Part shown: positions 35,765-44,211 of the stretch, piece by piece
Position numbering within the stretch: position 1 is the stretch's first letter
How the letters are laid out: each line of letters opens with the position of its first letter
Source: Peribacillus sp. ACCC06369
GTDB lineage: Bacteria > Bacillota > Bacilli > Bacillales > DSM-1321
Assembly: GCF_030348945.1 (NCBI RefSeq)
Contig: NZ_JAUCEN010000002.1
Location: forward strand, 2,604,001 to 2,668,000
Reading direction: 5' to 3'
Length of the DNA stretch: 64,000 nt
Translations under genes and position numbers: made by a program
The notes under the pieces: generated by a model
Database searches by the model: none
Told to the model about the DNA's origin: nothing
The model's input: the letters and a program-made list of their open reading frames with translations, nothing else

Positions 35765-36706
35765 ATGAACTTACCAAAACGTGTTGAAATCATAGAATCT
35801 GGACCAAGGGACGGAATTCAGAATGAAAAAAATTTTATTCCAACTGATTCGAAATTGCAGCTGATACAAGCGTTGAGTGAGACGGGAATAAAAAGAATGG
35901 AAGCTACTTCATTCGTTTCACCTAAACATGTACCACAGATGGCTGATGGAGCCGAAGTTTTTATAAATATCAACAAACGAGAAGATGTGCAATACATGAC
36001 CTTGATTCCAAATAAGAGGGGGTTTGATTTGGCTAAAGATGTAGGGGCGACCAGTCTGGCTTTGTTTGTTGCAGCGAGTGAGACGTTCAATAAAAAAAAT
36101 GTAAGGATGTCCATTGAAGAGTCCTTATGCCAGTTATCCTCTGTTGTAGAGGAGGCTAAGAATGAAAATATGTTCATACGGTTCCATATCTCAACTGCTT
36201 TTTATTGCCCATATGAAGGTCCGGTTCAGGAAGAGGCAACCCTTGGTCTTGTTCAGACGTTAGAAAAATTAAATGTGGACGAAATTGTGCTTTGCGATAC
36301 AATAGGCCGGGCTAATCCTAAGCAAGTATATCAATTGTTCGGTAAAACATTGGACCTCTCACCCACAGCGAAAATAGCTGCCCATTTCCATGATACTTAT
36401 GGTTTATCAAAAGCCAACTCATTAGCAGCATTGCAAGCGGGTATTACTTCTTTTGATACTTCCATAGGAGGATTGGGTGGTTGTCCCTTTGCGCCTGGAG
36501 CTGCAGGAAACGATGCAACTGAAGACTTTGTATTCATGCTTCATGAAATGGGAATAGAGACTGGCATAGATTTTGATAAACTTTTGCATTGTGTAACTCT
36601 GATAAAAAAAATGACGAATCGTACCTTGACTGGCCACCTCCACAAAATAGCAAATCCATACTCCTCAGATAATGACACCAATGATACTGTAAAACAGAAC
36701 TCTTAA
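35765..36706 (+). CDS. Hydroxymethylglutaryl-CoA lyase family enzyme
   Basis: A 313-residue HMGL-type TIM-barrel lyase. It contains the N-terminal ESGPRDGIQNEK (catalytic Arg/Asp), EATSFVSPKHVPQM, the metal-binding HFHDTYGLSKAN, the glycine-rich FDTSIGGLGGCPFAPGAAGN loop with the active-site Cys, and NDATEDFV. HMG-CoA lyase splits 3-hydroxy-3-methylglutaryl-CoA into acetyl-CoA and acetoacetate. It sits directly after the interrupted CoA transferase. Related lyases accept longer 3-hydroxy-3-alkylglutaryl-CoA substrates, as in terpene degradation, so the substrate may differ. Confidence 0.88.
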   Translation: MNLPKRVEIIESGPRDGIQNEKNFIPTDSKLQLIQALSETGIKRMEATSFVSPKHVPQMADGAEVFININKREDVQYMTLIPNKRGFDLAKDVGATSLALFVAASETFNKKNVRMSIEESLCQLSSVVEEAKNENMFIRFHISTAFYCPYEGPVQEEATLGLVQTLEKLNVDEIVLCDTIGRANPKQVYQLFGKTLDLSPTAKIAAHFHDTYGLSKANSLAALQAGITSFDTSIGGLGGCPFAPGAAGNDATEDFVFMLHEMGIETGIDFDKLLHCVTLIKKMTNRTLTGHLHKIANPYSSDNDTNDTVKQNS

Positions 36707-36780
36707 CCGTTTTTTCTTACAAATATATATCACTCCCTCCATATAAAGAGCAACTTGTGATTTCTCTTCATGACAAGGAA

Positions 36781-36794
36781 TGTAACCGTTTTCT
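36781..36794 (+). promoter_or_regulatory. Candidate cre (CcpA) site
   Basis: TGTAACCGTTTTCT matches TGWAANCGNTNWCA at every fixed position but the last. It lies in the 185-base gap ahead of the CitMHS carrier gene, where glucose repression of an acid carrier would be expected. Confidence 0.45.
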
Positions 36795-36891
36795 CGGAGA
36801 ATTTGAAAGGTTTTTAGAAATTTTCCTCAAATCCTTTCATTTGAAATAGATATAAAGGCTACAAATAAATCATTTACAAGGGGATATGTGA

Positions 36892-38196
36892 ATGGCTATT
36901 TTAGGGTTTCTGATGATTGGTACATTTCTTTATTTAGTAATGTCAAAACGAGTTTCTGTTTTAATCGCATTTGCACTTGTGCCGATTATATTTGCACTTA
37001 TCGGCGGTTTTGGTTTGGAAATAGGGAAAATGATGTTGGATGGAATTGCAAAAGTTACACCGACAGGTATCATGATTGGTTTCTCCATTTTGTATTTTGG
37101 TTTGATGATCGATAGGGGCTTATTTGACCCAATGATATCCCGGCTCATTCGTTTTGCAAAAGGAGATCCTCTAAAAATAGTTATGGCCACGGCTTTCATA
37201 ACTTTAATAGTTGCTTTGGATGGGGACGGATCAGCAACTTTCATGATAACAGTCACGGCTTTGTTGCCAATTTATAAAAGGTTGGGCATGAGCTCACTTA
37301 CTTTAGCTGGAGTAGTGGCGTTGGGTGCGGGTGTTATGAATATTATTCCATGGGGAGGGCCGCTAGCTAGAGCAATGGTTTCCCTTGGGGCGGAATCCTC
37401 TGAATTGTTTAATCCCATTATTCCAGCCATGTTAGCAGGGGCTGTTTGGGTAGTATTTGTATCGTATATATTTGGTAAGAAAGAACGTAAAAGAATAGGC
37501 ATTATTAATATTTCGAACAAAGGCGATTCAATGGAATCGGGAGAAATCGCGGCAACACTAGAAATGTCATCGAGTCTGCCGAAACTCTATTGGTTCAACT
37601 TAATCTTAACTATTTCTTTGATTGTTGCTTTAATAATGGAAATAATTCCAGTTCCCGTCTTATTCATTATTGCGTTCGCCATTGCTTTGTTAGTGAACTT
37701 TCCCGACGTGAAAAAACAGCAAGAACAAATTGCTTCACATGCCCAAAGCATGGTTATGGTATGTACTACCATATTCGCGGCTGGTATTTTCACAGGAATT
37801 CTTTCTGGAACTAAGATGATTGACGCAATGGCTGTTTCTATGGTTTCAGCCATACCTGATTGGCTGGGAGGACATCTACCAATCCTGGTAGCCGTGGTCA
37901 GTATGCCTTTAAGTTTAATATTTTCTCCTGATGCCTTTTATTATGGGCTACTTCCGGTCCTAAGTGAGGCCGGGGCAGCCTTTGGAGTTGACCCAATAGA
38001 AATTGGCAGGGCTGCTTTATTAGGGAACGGGACAACGGGTTTTCCCTTGAGTCCATTGAATCCGTCTGTTTTTGTCCTCATTGGATTATGTAAGGTCGAT
38101 TTAGGAGATCTTCAGAAAAAGATTTTTTTCTGGGCTTTTGGGAGTACTATCGTGATGACAATCGTGGCATTGCTTACAGGGGCAATACCTCTTTAA
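36892..38196 (+). CDS. CitMHS family (citrate-metal type) carrier
   Basis: A 434-residue membrane protein with about eleven to twelve hydrophobic segments. The conserved LDGDGSATFMITVTALLPIYKRLGM motif and the closing NGTTGFPLSPLNPSVFVLIGL segment are hallmarks of the CitMHS family (B. subtilis CitM, CitH). That family imports citrate or related acids as metal complexes. ATG follows CAAGGGGATATG. It sits between the HMG-CoA lyase and second CoA transferase genes, so it probably supplies the acid that the CoA transferases activate. Whether citrate itself is carried cannot be decided. Confidence 0.87.
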   Translation: MAILGFLMIGTFLYLVMSKRVSVLIAFALVPIIFALIGGFGLEIGKMMLDGIAKVTPTGIMIGFSILYFGLMIDRGLFDPMISRLIRFAKGDPLKIVMATAFITLIVALDGDGSATFMITVTALLPIYKRLGMSSLTLAGVVALGAGVMNIIPWGGPLARAMVSLGAESSELFNPIIPAMLAGAVWVVFVSYIFGKKERKRIGIINISNKGDSMESGEIAATLEMSSSLPKLYWFNLILTISLIVALIMEIIPVPVLFIIAFAIALLVNFPDVKKQQEQIASHAQSMVMVCTTIFAAGIFTGILSGTKMIDAMAVSMVSAIPDWLGGHLPILVAVVSMPLSLIFSPDAFYYGLLPVLSEAGAAFGVDPIEIGRAALLGNGTTGFPLSPLNPSVFVLIGLCKVDLGDLQKKIFFWAFGSTIVMTIVALLTGAIPL

Positions 38197-38233
38197 ATAA
38201 GACAGGTTGAAGTATTTATTAGGGAGTGGTTCA

Positions 38234-39394
38234 ATGTTACCTCTTGAGGGAATTACAGTTGTGTCATTAGAACAGGCGGTGGCAGCTCCCTTTGCCTCTC
38301 GCCAATTGGCAGACTTGGGAGCGCGTGTGATAAAGGTAGAGAGGCCTGGATCTGGAGACTTTGCACGAAACTATGATTCAACCGTTCACGGAATGTCGAG
38401 CCACTTTGTCTGGCTCAATCGGTCGAAAGAATCCTTGACGCTTGATTTAAAACAGGATGCAGCAAAGATGGTTTTGGATAAACTGCTTTCGGAGGCGGAC
38501 GTATTCATTCAAAACCTGGCACCCGGTGCTGTTGATCGACTTGGTTTCAGTTCGTCTATCCTCAAAGAAAAATATCCTCAACTTGTGATTTGCGGAATTT
38601 CTGGGTATGGTACGTTTGGTCCTTATATGGATAAAAAGGCATACGATTTACTCATTCAATGTGAGGCGGGAGTCGTTTCCATTACTGGAACAGAAGACAC
38701 TCCATCGAAAGCAGGCATATCGATTGCGGATATTGCAGCAGGTATGTATGCATACTCTGGTATATTAACTGCACTTATTTCCCGTTTTAGGACAGGTAAG
38801 GGAAAGGTGATGGAGGTTTCAATGCTTGAGGCGTTGGGAGAATGGATGGGATATCCACTTTACTATTCTGGGTATGGTGGGACGGATCCGAAGCGAACTG
38901 GGGCAAATCACGCAACGATTTATCCTTATGGTCCGTTCCTTGCAGGGGATGGGAAATTAGTATTCTTGGGCATTCAAAATGAGCGGGAGTGGGAAAGATT
39001 TTGTACACAAGTGTTAGAAAAATCCGAATTAACTACTGATAGAAGGTTTCATAGTAATGCATTCCGAGTTTCTAATAGCAGTATTCTTAAGGAAATGATT
39101 GACGTTGTTTTTCAAAAAATGAACTCGAGTGAAATAATTGAAAAACTTGAAAAAGCAAAAATTGCGAATGCCCATTTAAATACTTTAGCGGAATTCATCA
39201 ACCATCCACAATTGAAGATCCGGAAACGTTGGCAAGAAGTCGATTCTCCTGCTGGAAAAATAAACGCACTCATTCCTCCTGTTACTTTCGAAGATGTGGA
39301 GCCGGTCATGAATCCTATACCGGATGTTGGCGAGCATACAGAGTCTATACTAAAGGAGTTTGGATTTGAAAACCAAATCATCGGAAAAATATAA
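38234..39394 (+). CDS. Family III CoA transferase (CaiB/BaiF)
   Basis: A 386-residue CoA transferase. It shows the N-terminal LEGITVVSLEQAVAAPFASRQLADLGARVIKVERPG strand-loop region (the intact form of what TGA interrupts in the first copy). The body contains LTLDLKQDAAK, VDRLGF and the catalytic-Asp region in KAGISIADIAAGMYA. Family III enzymes move CoA between carboxylic acids. An upstream in-frame start exists at 38207, but AGGGAG at 38221-38226 places the start at ATG 38234. It is followed at once by a CoA-ester lyase gene. That pairing recalls the CoA transferase/citramalyl-CoA lyase sets used on itaconate or citramalate. Confidence 0.9.
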   Translation: MLPLEGITVVSLEQAVAAPFASRQLADLGARVIKVERPGSGDFARNYDSTVHGMSSHFVWLNRSKESLTLDLKQDAAKMVLDKLLSEADVFIQNLAPGAVDRLGFSSSILKEKYPQLVICGISGYGTFGPYMDKKAYDLLIQCEAGVVSITGTEDTPSKAGISIADIAAGMYAYSGILTALISRFRTGKGKVMEVSMLEALGEWMGYPLYYSGYGGTDPKRTGANHATIYPYGPFLAGDGKLVFLGIQNEREWERFCTQVLEKSELTTDRRFHSNAFRVSNSSILKEMIDVVFQKMNSSEIIEKLEKAKIANAHLNTLAEFINHPQLKIRKRWQEVDSPAGKINALIPPVTFEDVEPVMNPIPDVGEHTESILKEFGFENQIIGKI

Positions 39395-39438
39395 GGCATT
39401 CACTTCCTGATGATGGAAAAATGAAAAGGGGTGAAGTT

Positions 39439-40302
39439 ATGATTCCTCGGACATGGATGTTCGTTCCTGGATCTGATGAAAAGAAATTAAAGAAAGTGCA
39501 GCAATTATGTGCCGATGTATTCATTTATGATTTAGAAGATGCTGTTTCTCCTGAAGGAAAAAAAGATGCAAGAGCGTTAGTGAGGAAATATATCAAAGCG
39601 AATCAGGAAAAGGAAAATTTCATCAGAATAAATGGATTTCACACACCATATTTTTACGATGATTTACTTGATCTAATCGATTCCGGCTTGACAGGAATTT
39701 TATTACCGAAAGCTGAGACAAAAGAAGAAATTATGTCTTTAGATCATTTATTAGTTGAAAGGGAATCTAAAAGGAATCTAAATAAAGGCCAAATAAAAAT
39801 TGTACCTTTAATAGAGTCTGCTTTAGGATTATATAATTCTTTTGAAATCGCATCTGCTAGTCAGAGAGTTCAGCAGCTTGCATTCGGTTCCATGGATTAT
39901 GCATTCGATATAAAAGCAATAATAACGAAGAATGCCCATGAATTGCTCTATGCAAGATCCAAATTGGTTGTTACTTCAAGGGCTGCAGGAGTAGGACCTC
40001 CTATTGACACGGTTTATGTTGACATTAAAGATCATAAAGGCTTTCTAGCCGAAACCCAGCTTGTTAAGGAGCTTGGATTTCAAGGGAAATTAATCATTCA
40101 TCCTGATCAGGTCGATCTTGTAAACCAGGTCTTTGCCCCTAGCCTTGAAGAAATCGAGGAAGCAGAAAGAATTGTAAGTGCGTTCGAACAGGCATTAGTC
40201 AAAGGGGAAGGCGTTTTGCAGCTTAATGGGAAAATGGTTGACCTTCCTATTGTAGAACGTGCTAAGCGTACCCTTCAATCAGTTAATTTATATCAATCGT
40301 GA
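39439..40302 (+). CDS. HpcH/HpaI aldolase family CoA-ester lyase (citrate-lyase-beta/citramalyl-CoA lyase type)
   Basis: A 287-residue TIM-barrel lyase. It starts PRTWMFVPGSDEKKLKK, typical of CitE-like proteins. Catalytic and metal residues lie in IYDLEDAVSPEGK, FIRINGF, LPKAETKEEI, the acidic PLIESALGL and FGSMDYAFDI, with KLIIHPDQV near the C-terminus. Such enzymes cleave malyl-CoA, citramalyl-CoA or similar. AAGGGGTGA before 39439 decides the start. It follows the CoA transferase gene and precedes AtuA, fitting a transferase, hydratase and lyase sequence of reactions. Confidence 0.87.
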   Translation: MIPRTWMFVPGSDEKKLKKVQQLCADVFIYDLEDAVSPEGKKDARALVRKYIKANQEKENFIRINGFHTPYFYDDLLDLIDSGLTGILLPKAETKEEIMSLDHLLVERESKRNLNKGQIKIVPLIESALGLYNSFEIASASQRVQQLAFGSMDYAFDIKAIITKNAHELLYARSKLVVTSRAAGVGPPIDTVYVDIKDHKGFLAETQLVKELGFQGKLIIHPDQVDLVNQVFAPSLEEIEEAERIVSAFEQALVKGEGVLQLNGKMVDLPIVERAKRTLQSVNLYQS

Positions 40303-40353
40303 CGATCAAGTATCGCTCAAGTTCCTACTGGTGCTTGAAGGGAGGAAGTTATT

Positions 40354-41751
40354 ATGAAGAAAATTAGAATTGGTTCGGGTGCGGGATACGCAGGCGATCG
40401 AATTGAGCCAGCGATGGAATTAATTCAAAAAGGAAATTTGGATTATATCATCTTTGAATGCTTAGCAGAAAGAACAATTGCTCTTGCTCAGCAGGAGAAA
40501 ATGAAAAATCCTGATAAGGGGTACAACCATTTACTGAAGTATCGTATGGATAAGGTCTTATCATTGTGTGTCGAGAATAATGTCACATTGATCACCAATA
40601 TGGGAGCTGCAAACCCCCTCGCCGCTGCTAAGCTTGTTAAGCATTTAGCAGAGGAAAAAGGCATCAGTAATTTAAAAATTGCAGCTGTAAGTGGAGATGA
40701 TGTATATCCGAACATCGGAAAGTACATGGAATGCACAATAATAGAAACCGGAGTCCCATTGAAAGAGGTGAAGCCTTCCATAATTTCTGCAAATGCTTAT
40801 ATCGGAATTTCTGGAATTGTGACCGCTTTACGGGAAGGGGCAGATATTGTAATTACGGGCAGGGTATCAGATCCTTCATTAGTAGTTGCCCCACTTAAGC
40901 ATGAATTTGGTTGGCAGGATACAGACTATGAGCTTCTTGGTAAGGGGACAGCCGTGGGTCATTTACTCGAGTGTGCAGCCCAAGTGACCGGTGGTTATTT
41001 CGCAGATCCGGGGTATAAGGATGTTCCTGACTTATGGAATGTCGGTTATCCGATCGCCGAAGTACAGGAGAATGGGGAATTTTTTTTAACCAAGCTTGAG
41101 GATTCGGGAGGCATGGTTACGGCTGCTACCGTAAAGGAACAGGTTGTATATGAAATTCACGACCCAACCCGATATCTTACCCCCGATGTTATCGCTGATT
41201 TTTCTCAAATAGAAGTGATAGAAAAAGAAACAAATCAAGTGCATATTAAGGGAGTGTCTGGAAAAGAGAAGAGCGGTTACTATAAAACGAGCATCGGCTA
41301 TATGGACGGATACATAGTTGAAGCAGAAATTAGTTACGGAGGTTCGGGTTGTTTGGAAAGGTCAAGACTTGCGGAAGAAGTAGTGAGACACCGGTTGATT
41401 CAGGCTAAAATTGAGATTCAAGAATTGAGAATCGATCATATTGGTTCTAATTCGCTGTATGGATCTTCTATTTCGGCACCGTTGTATGACAGAGAAAGAC
41501 TATCGGAGGTACGATTAAGGGTGGCAGCCAGGACTGCTGATGAAGAAGCCGCTATTGTGATCGGCCAAGAGGTGGAAGCACTATATACTAATGGGCCTGC
41601 TGGAGGCGGTGGTGTTCGGGTTAGTGTCCAAGAGGTTGTATCAATTGCCTCAATTCTTATTCCTAGCGAAGATATTACAATCGACGTAACGTACGAGGAG
41701 GTCGACAAGATTGAAACTCAAGCAAGTCACTCACTCAAGATCAGGGGATAA
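40354..41751 (+). CDS. AtuA family protein (DUF1446)
   Basis: A 465-residue protein of the acyclic-terpene-utilisation AtuA family. It has the N-terminal RIGSGAGYAGDRIEPAMELIQKG, YIIFECLAERTIALAQ, TNMGAANPLAAAKL and the Gly-rich ITGRVSDPSLVVAPL region. AtuA is needed for citronellol and geraniol growth in Pseudomonas, but its reaction is not established to my knowledge. Many homologs fuse this domain to the short domain encoded separately here by the next gene, which overlaps by 41 bases. Placement after a CoA-ester lyase suggests a hydratase- or isomerase-like step, which is inference. Confidence 0.85.
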   Translation: MKKIRIGSGAGYAGDRIEPAMELIQKGNLDYIIFECLAERTIALAQQEKMKNPDKGYNHLLKYRMDKVLSLCVENNVTLITNMGAANPLAAAKLVKHLAEEKGISNLKIAAVSGDDVYPNIGKYMECTIIETGVPLKEVKPSIISANAYIGISGIVTALREGADIVITGRVSDPSLVVAPLKHEFGWQDTDYELLGKGTAVGHLLECAAQVTGGYFADPGYKDVPDLWNVGYPIAEVQENGEFFLTKLEDSGGMVTAATVKEQVVYEIHDPTRYLTPDVIADFSQIEVIEKETNQVHIKGVSGKEKSGYYKTSIGYMDGYIVEAEISYGGSGCLERSRLAEEVVRHRLIQAKIEIQELRIDHIGSNSLYGSSISAPLYDRERLSEVRLRVAARTADEEAAIVIGQEVEALYTNGPAGGGGVRVSVQEVVSIASILIPSEDITIDVTYEEVDKIETQASHSLKIRG

Positions 41752-42043
41752 AGGAAATATTTCAAATGTTTCCGTCATCGTCTATCGTATGGAAGATTAT
41801 GAAAAAGTAAAAAAACAGGTAACAGCAGAAAAGGTTAAGGATTACTTTCACGAAATAGTGAAGGGAGATGTGGTTAGGTATGAACTGCCAAAAATTGGCG
41901 CATTGAATTTTGTCATGCAAAACGCATTAGGCGGAGGTGTCACAAAATCACTTACTTTGGATAGACATGGAAAAAGCATGAGCTCTGCTCTAATGGATAT
42001 GGAAATCGATATGGAAGTTGATGTAAATGATTCAAATTATTAA
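41711..42043 (+). CDS. AtuA-associated small protein (AtuA C-terminal domain as separate gene)
   Basis: A protein of 110 residues beginning KLKQVTHSRSGDKGNISNVSVIVYR and containing GALNFVMQNALGGGVTKSLTLD. This is the pattern of the C-terminal domain found fused to AtuA in other bacteria or encoded beside it. The start is TTG at 41711 after GAGGAGGTCGACAAGA. The gene overlaps the end of AtuA by 41 bases in another frame, so the two are translationally coupled and probably form one complex. Confidence 0.82.
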   Translation: MKLKQVTHSRSGDKGNISNVSVIVYRMEDYEKVKKQVTAEKVKDYFHEIVKGDVVRYELPKIGALNFVMQNALGGGVTKSLTLDRHGKSMSSALMDMEIDMEVDVNDSNY

Positions 42044-42052
42044 TATTCTTAC

Positions 42053-42081
42053 CGAGCCAATTATTCAGGGGCTCGTTTTTT
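42053..42081 (+). terminator. Terminator of the CoA-transferase/AtuA cluster
   Basis: CGAGCC (42053-42058) pairs with GGCTCG (42070-42075), followed by TTTTTT. Between here and 42416, about 330 bases are AT-rich with no gene I can support. Confidence 0.85.
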
Positions 42082-42415
42082 GTATTCCGAAATTTTACGG
42101 AAGATATAAGTCTATTTAAAAGTTATAGAAGATATACTTTTGAAATCAGATCTTATATATAAACTGTTTGGATTAATCAATCCGATCACTACGTTAAGAT
42201 TATTTGAGTAAGGTATAACTAGTTAGGAAGCATTCAATAGCTCCTTGGTTAGTATAAGTTTGATGAGCAAAGTGGGCACCTTTCTCTTTCCGTTAAGAAT
42301 GATAATCATATACTGAAAATTTGCTGACCTTTTTTCATTTTTTGTTCATAAGTTTATCCGTAAGGGATAAAAAATCATAAGTGTTTTCGATACTTTTAAA
42401 TATGGGGGAGAGCAA

Positions 42416-43213
42416 ATGAACGAGTTTTTGGAGAAAACAGCAAGATTCGAGCATCGTTTTTGGCTGCAAATCTTAGGTGACCATGCCAGGTTCATCCATG
42501 AGTCTTTAGCTCCGGTTGAAGTGGAAAACATTGAAATGGCCTCAGAATTCATTCGAGTTTTTGATACTCTCCTTGGTAAAGCCAATTCGGAGGAGATTTC
42601 GCAACTTACTGCCATTGCAGAATCTGAGGCGTTAAGACTTCGTGAGTTTAAGCTATGCCTTTTAAAAGAGCATCTGGTAGGTAAAATTAAAATACATCTT
42701 TCACCTACATTCCTAAATCATATGGTGAACGAATTAGAAGAATATTTAAGATTATTGAAATACTTCAATTCAAATCAAATGCCGCCGGTTTTTCATGAAC
42801 TCCATCATCATTTGATTTGGTTGTTAGATGCGGCAGGGCATGCAGGTGCAATATCATCCAATATGGATGAAGTTGAAAAAAGATTAAAGGAGAAAAGTGA
42901 ACAATATAAAAAACATTTTAATGATTTTTATATTAAAGCTGTTGAGATGGCTGGATATTTACGAACCAATTTGTCAACATTCCCAGCATTGGAAAAAATG
43001 AATGCGGACGTCACATTGGAGATTAAACTCTTTCAGCACTTTCTGCTTGAATTGGAGGAACTTGAGCTTAGTGCACAGGTTCTTGGAACGCTTTCCCCAT
43101 TAATGGCAGATCATATGTGGCGTGAAGAATGTTATTATTTAACCAAACTCGCTGAATCGACAAACACAGAAAAGCCAAACTGCGATCCAGCAAAACCGAG
43201 GCTCGTGGATTAA
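42416..43213 (+). CDS. DUF2935 domain protein
   Basis: A 265-residue all-helical protein in two similar halves. Each half starts with a histidine/glutamate-bearing helix (FEHRFWLQILGDHARFIHE in the first, FHELHHHLIWLLDAAGHAGAI in the second) and ends in a Glu-rich helix. This matches the DUF2935 family of Bacillales and Clostridia, thought to bind metal through such residues; no reaction is known. The start follows GGGGGAGAG. It is monocistronic, closed by a GC-rich hairpin ahead of the GntR gene. Confidence 0.82.
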   Translation: MNEFLEKTARFEHRFWLQILGDHARFIHESLAPVEVENIEMASEFIRVFDTLLGKANSEEISQLTAIAESEALRLREFKLCLLKEHLVGKIKIHLSPTFLNHMVNELEEYLRLLKYFNSNQMPPVFHELHHHLIWLLDAAGHAGAISSNMDEVEKRLKEKSEQYKKHFNDFYIKAVEMAGYLRTNLSTFPALEKMNADVTLEIKLFQHFLLELEELELSAQVLGTLSPLMADHMWREECYYLTKLAESTNTEKPNCDPAKPRLVD

Positions 43214-43225
43214 TATAGTGCATAT

Positions 43226-43250
43226 AGAGCCCTTCTATTAGTCGGGCTCT
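43226..43250 (+). terminator. Terminator-like hairpin after DUF2935 gene
   Basis: AGAGCCC (43226-43232) pairs with GGGCTCT (43244-43250), followed by a short T-containing stretch that merges into the palindromic TTTGTCGACAAA. Confidence 0.6.
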
Positions 43251-43253
43251 CAG

Positions 43254-43265
43254 TTTGTCGACAAA
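43254..43265. promoter_or_regulatory. GntR-type operator TTTGTCGACAAA (copy 1)
   Basis: A perfect 12-base palindrome upstream of the GntR gene. The same TTGTCGACAA core recurs at 44121-44130 between that gene and the SDR operon. A degenerate copy TTTGTCAAC is near 43289. Repetition around one regulator gene suggests it is the regulator's own site. Confidence 0.6.
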
Positions 43266-43447
43266 ATGGAGGGATTACTGAAAAAAACTTTGTCAACAGC
43301 CTGGGTTTTACCCATAGGACATGGTTTAAGACGTTTTGGTTGTTTCCATTACGGGTGCTGTAAATTTATAAGGAAGATAATTCCTATCAATATGATATAC
43401 TAAAATGACTAAAATTAATTATTATAGAAGTATAGGAGTGCTGAAAG

Positions 43448-44098
43448 ATGTTTGGAAATACTTCCAATTTAACAAATGGCATTTATTTTGGAGAATCGCT
43501 GCCACAACAAATCGCTAAACACATTTTAAAAAAAATCATTGAAGGAGAAATAGAAGCTGGAGAGAAAATCGTCGAAGAAGACATTTCCAAAGAATTGAAT
43601 ACGAGCCGTGCACCAGTTCGCGAAGCACTTTATCTATTGCAGGTTGACGGGATTGTTGAGAGAATACCGAGGCGGGGAACAATCGTCAAGCCATTTTCAC
43701 AAAAGGAAATCATTGAATATAATGATGTTACGATTGGGCTGATCCAAATGGGGATTGAATTTTCCCAAGGGAATTGGCACGAAGAAAATAAGCAATCATT
43801 AAGAAAGCATTTGGAAAGTGCAACCGATGAGTGTGAAAAAAGTAATGTATTCGAGTATCAAAAAAGGGCTACACAGATATTTCGATATATTTTTTCAATC
43901 GCTGAAAACAAGGCATTATCAAGATTTTTTGAAGAGGCCAGTCATATTCTCATGGTTTTTGCCCAAAGTCAATGGAGTATAGAAACAATGGAAAATTTCC
44001 ATTTTAGTTTAAAAATGTCCATTGAAGCCATTCTTGAAGACGATGTCATTAAAGCAAAAAGTGAAATTCATGAAGCTTTGAATCGTGGAGTGATGTAG
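43448..44098 (+). CDS. GntR family transcriptional regulator
   Basis: A 216-residue protein with a typical GntR winged helix at about residues 15-80 (IIEGEIEAGEKIVEEDISKELNTSRAPVREALYLLQ, then RIPRRGTIVKPFS). The C-terminal helical domain is FCD-like but lacks an obvious complete set of metal-binding histidines. It lies just ahead of three SDR genes in the same direction and is bracketed by two copies of the palindrome TTGTCGACAA. It therefore probably controls itself and the SDR operon. Start ATG follows AGGAGTGC. The ligand is unknown. Confidence 0.88.
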   Translation: MFGNTSNLTNGIYFGESLPQQIAKHILKKIIEGEIEAGEKIVEEDISKELNTSRAPVREALYLLQVDGIVERIPRRGTIVKPFSQKEIIEYNDVTIGLIQMGIEFSQGNWHEENKQSLRKHLESATDECEKSNVFEYQKRATQIFRYIFSIAENKALSRFFEEASHILMVFAQSQWSIETMENFHFSLKMSIEAILEDDVIKAKSEIHEALNRGVM

Positions 44099-44119
44099 AG
44101 TCTTTGACTCTAATTCTAA

Positions 44120-44138
44120 ATTGTCGACAATCGACAAA
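44120..44138. promoter_or_regulatory. GntR-type operator ATTGTCGACAAT (copy 2) plus half site
   Basis: ATTGTCGACAAT (44120-44131) is a perfect palindrome immediately followed by a further half site CGACAAAA. It lies 80 bases before the first SDR start. It repeats the core seen at 43255-43264 and is the likely control point of the SDR operon. Confidence 0.65.
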
Positions 44139-44211
44139 AATAATGTTATCATGTAACCGTATTCAATAAAGAATATCATCACGAAGATCAAAGGGAGAAA
44201 GGGAGAATACT

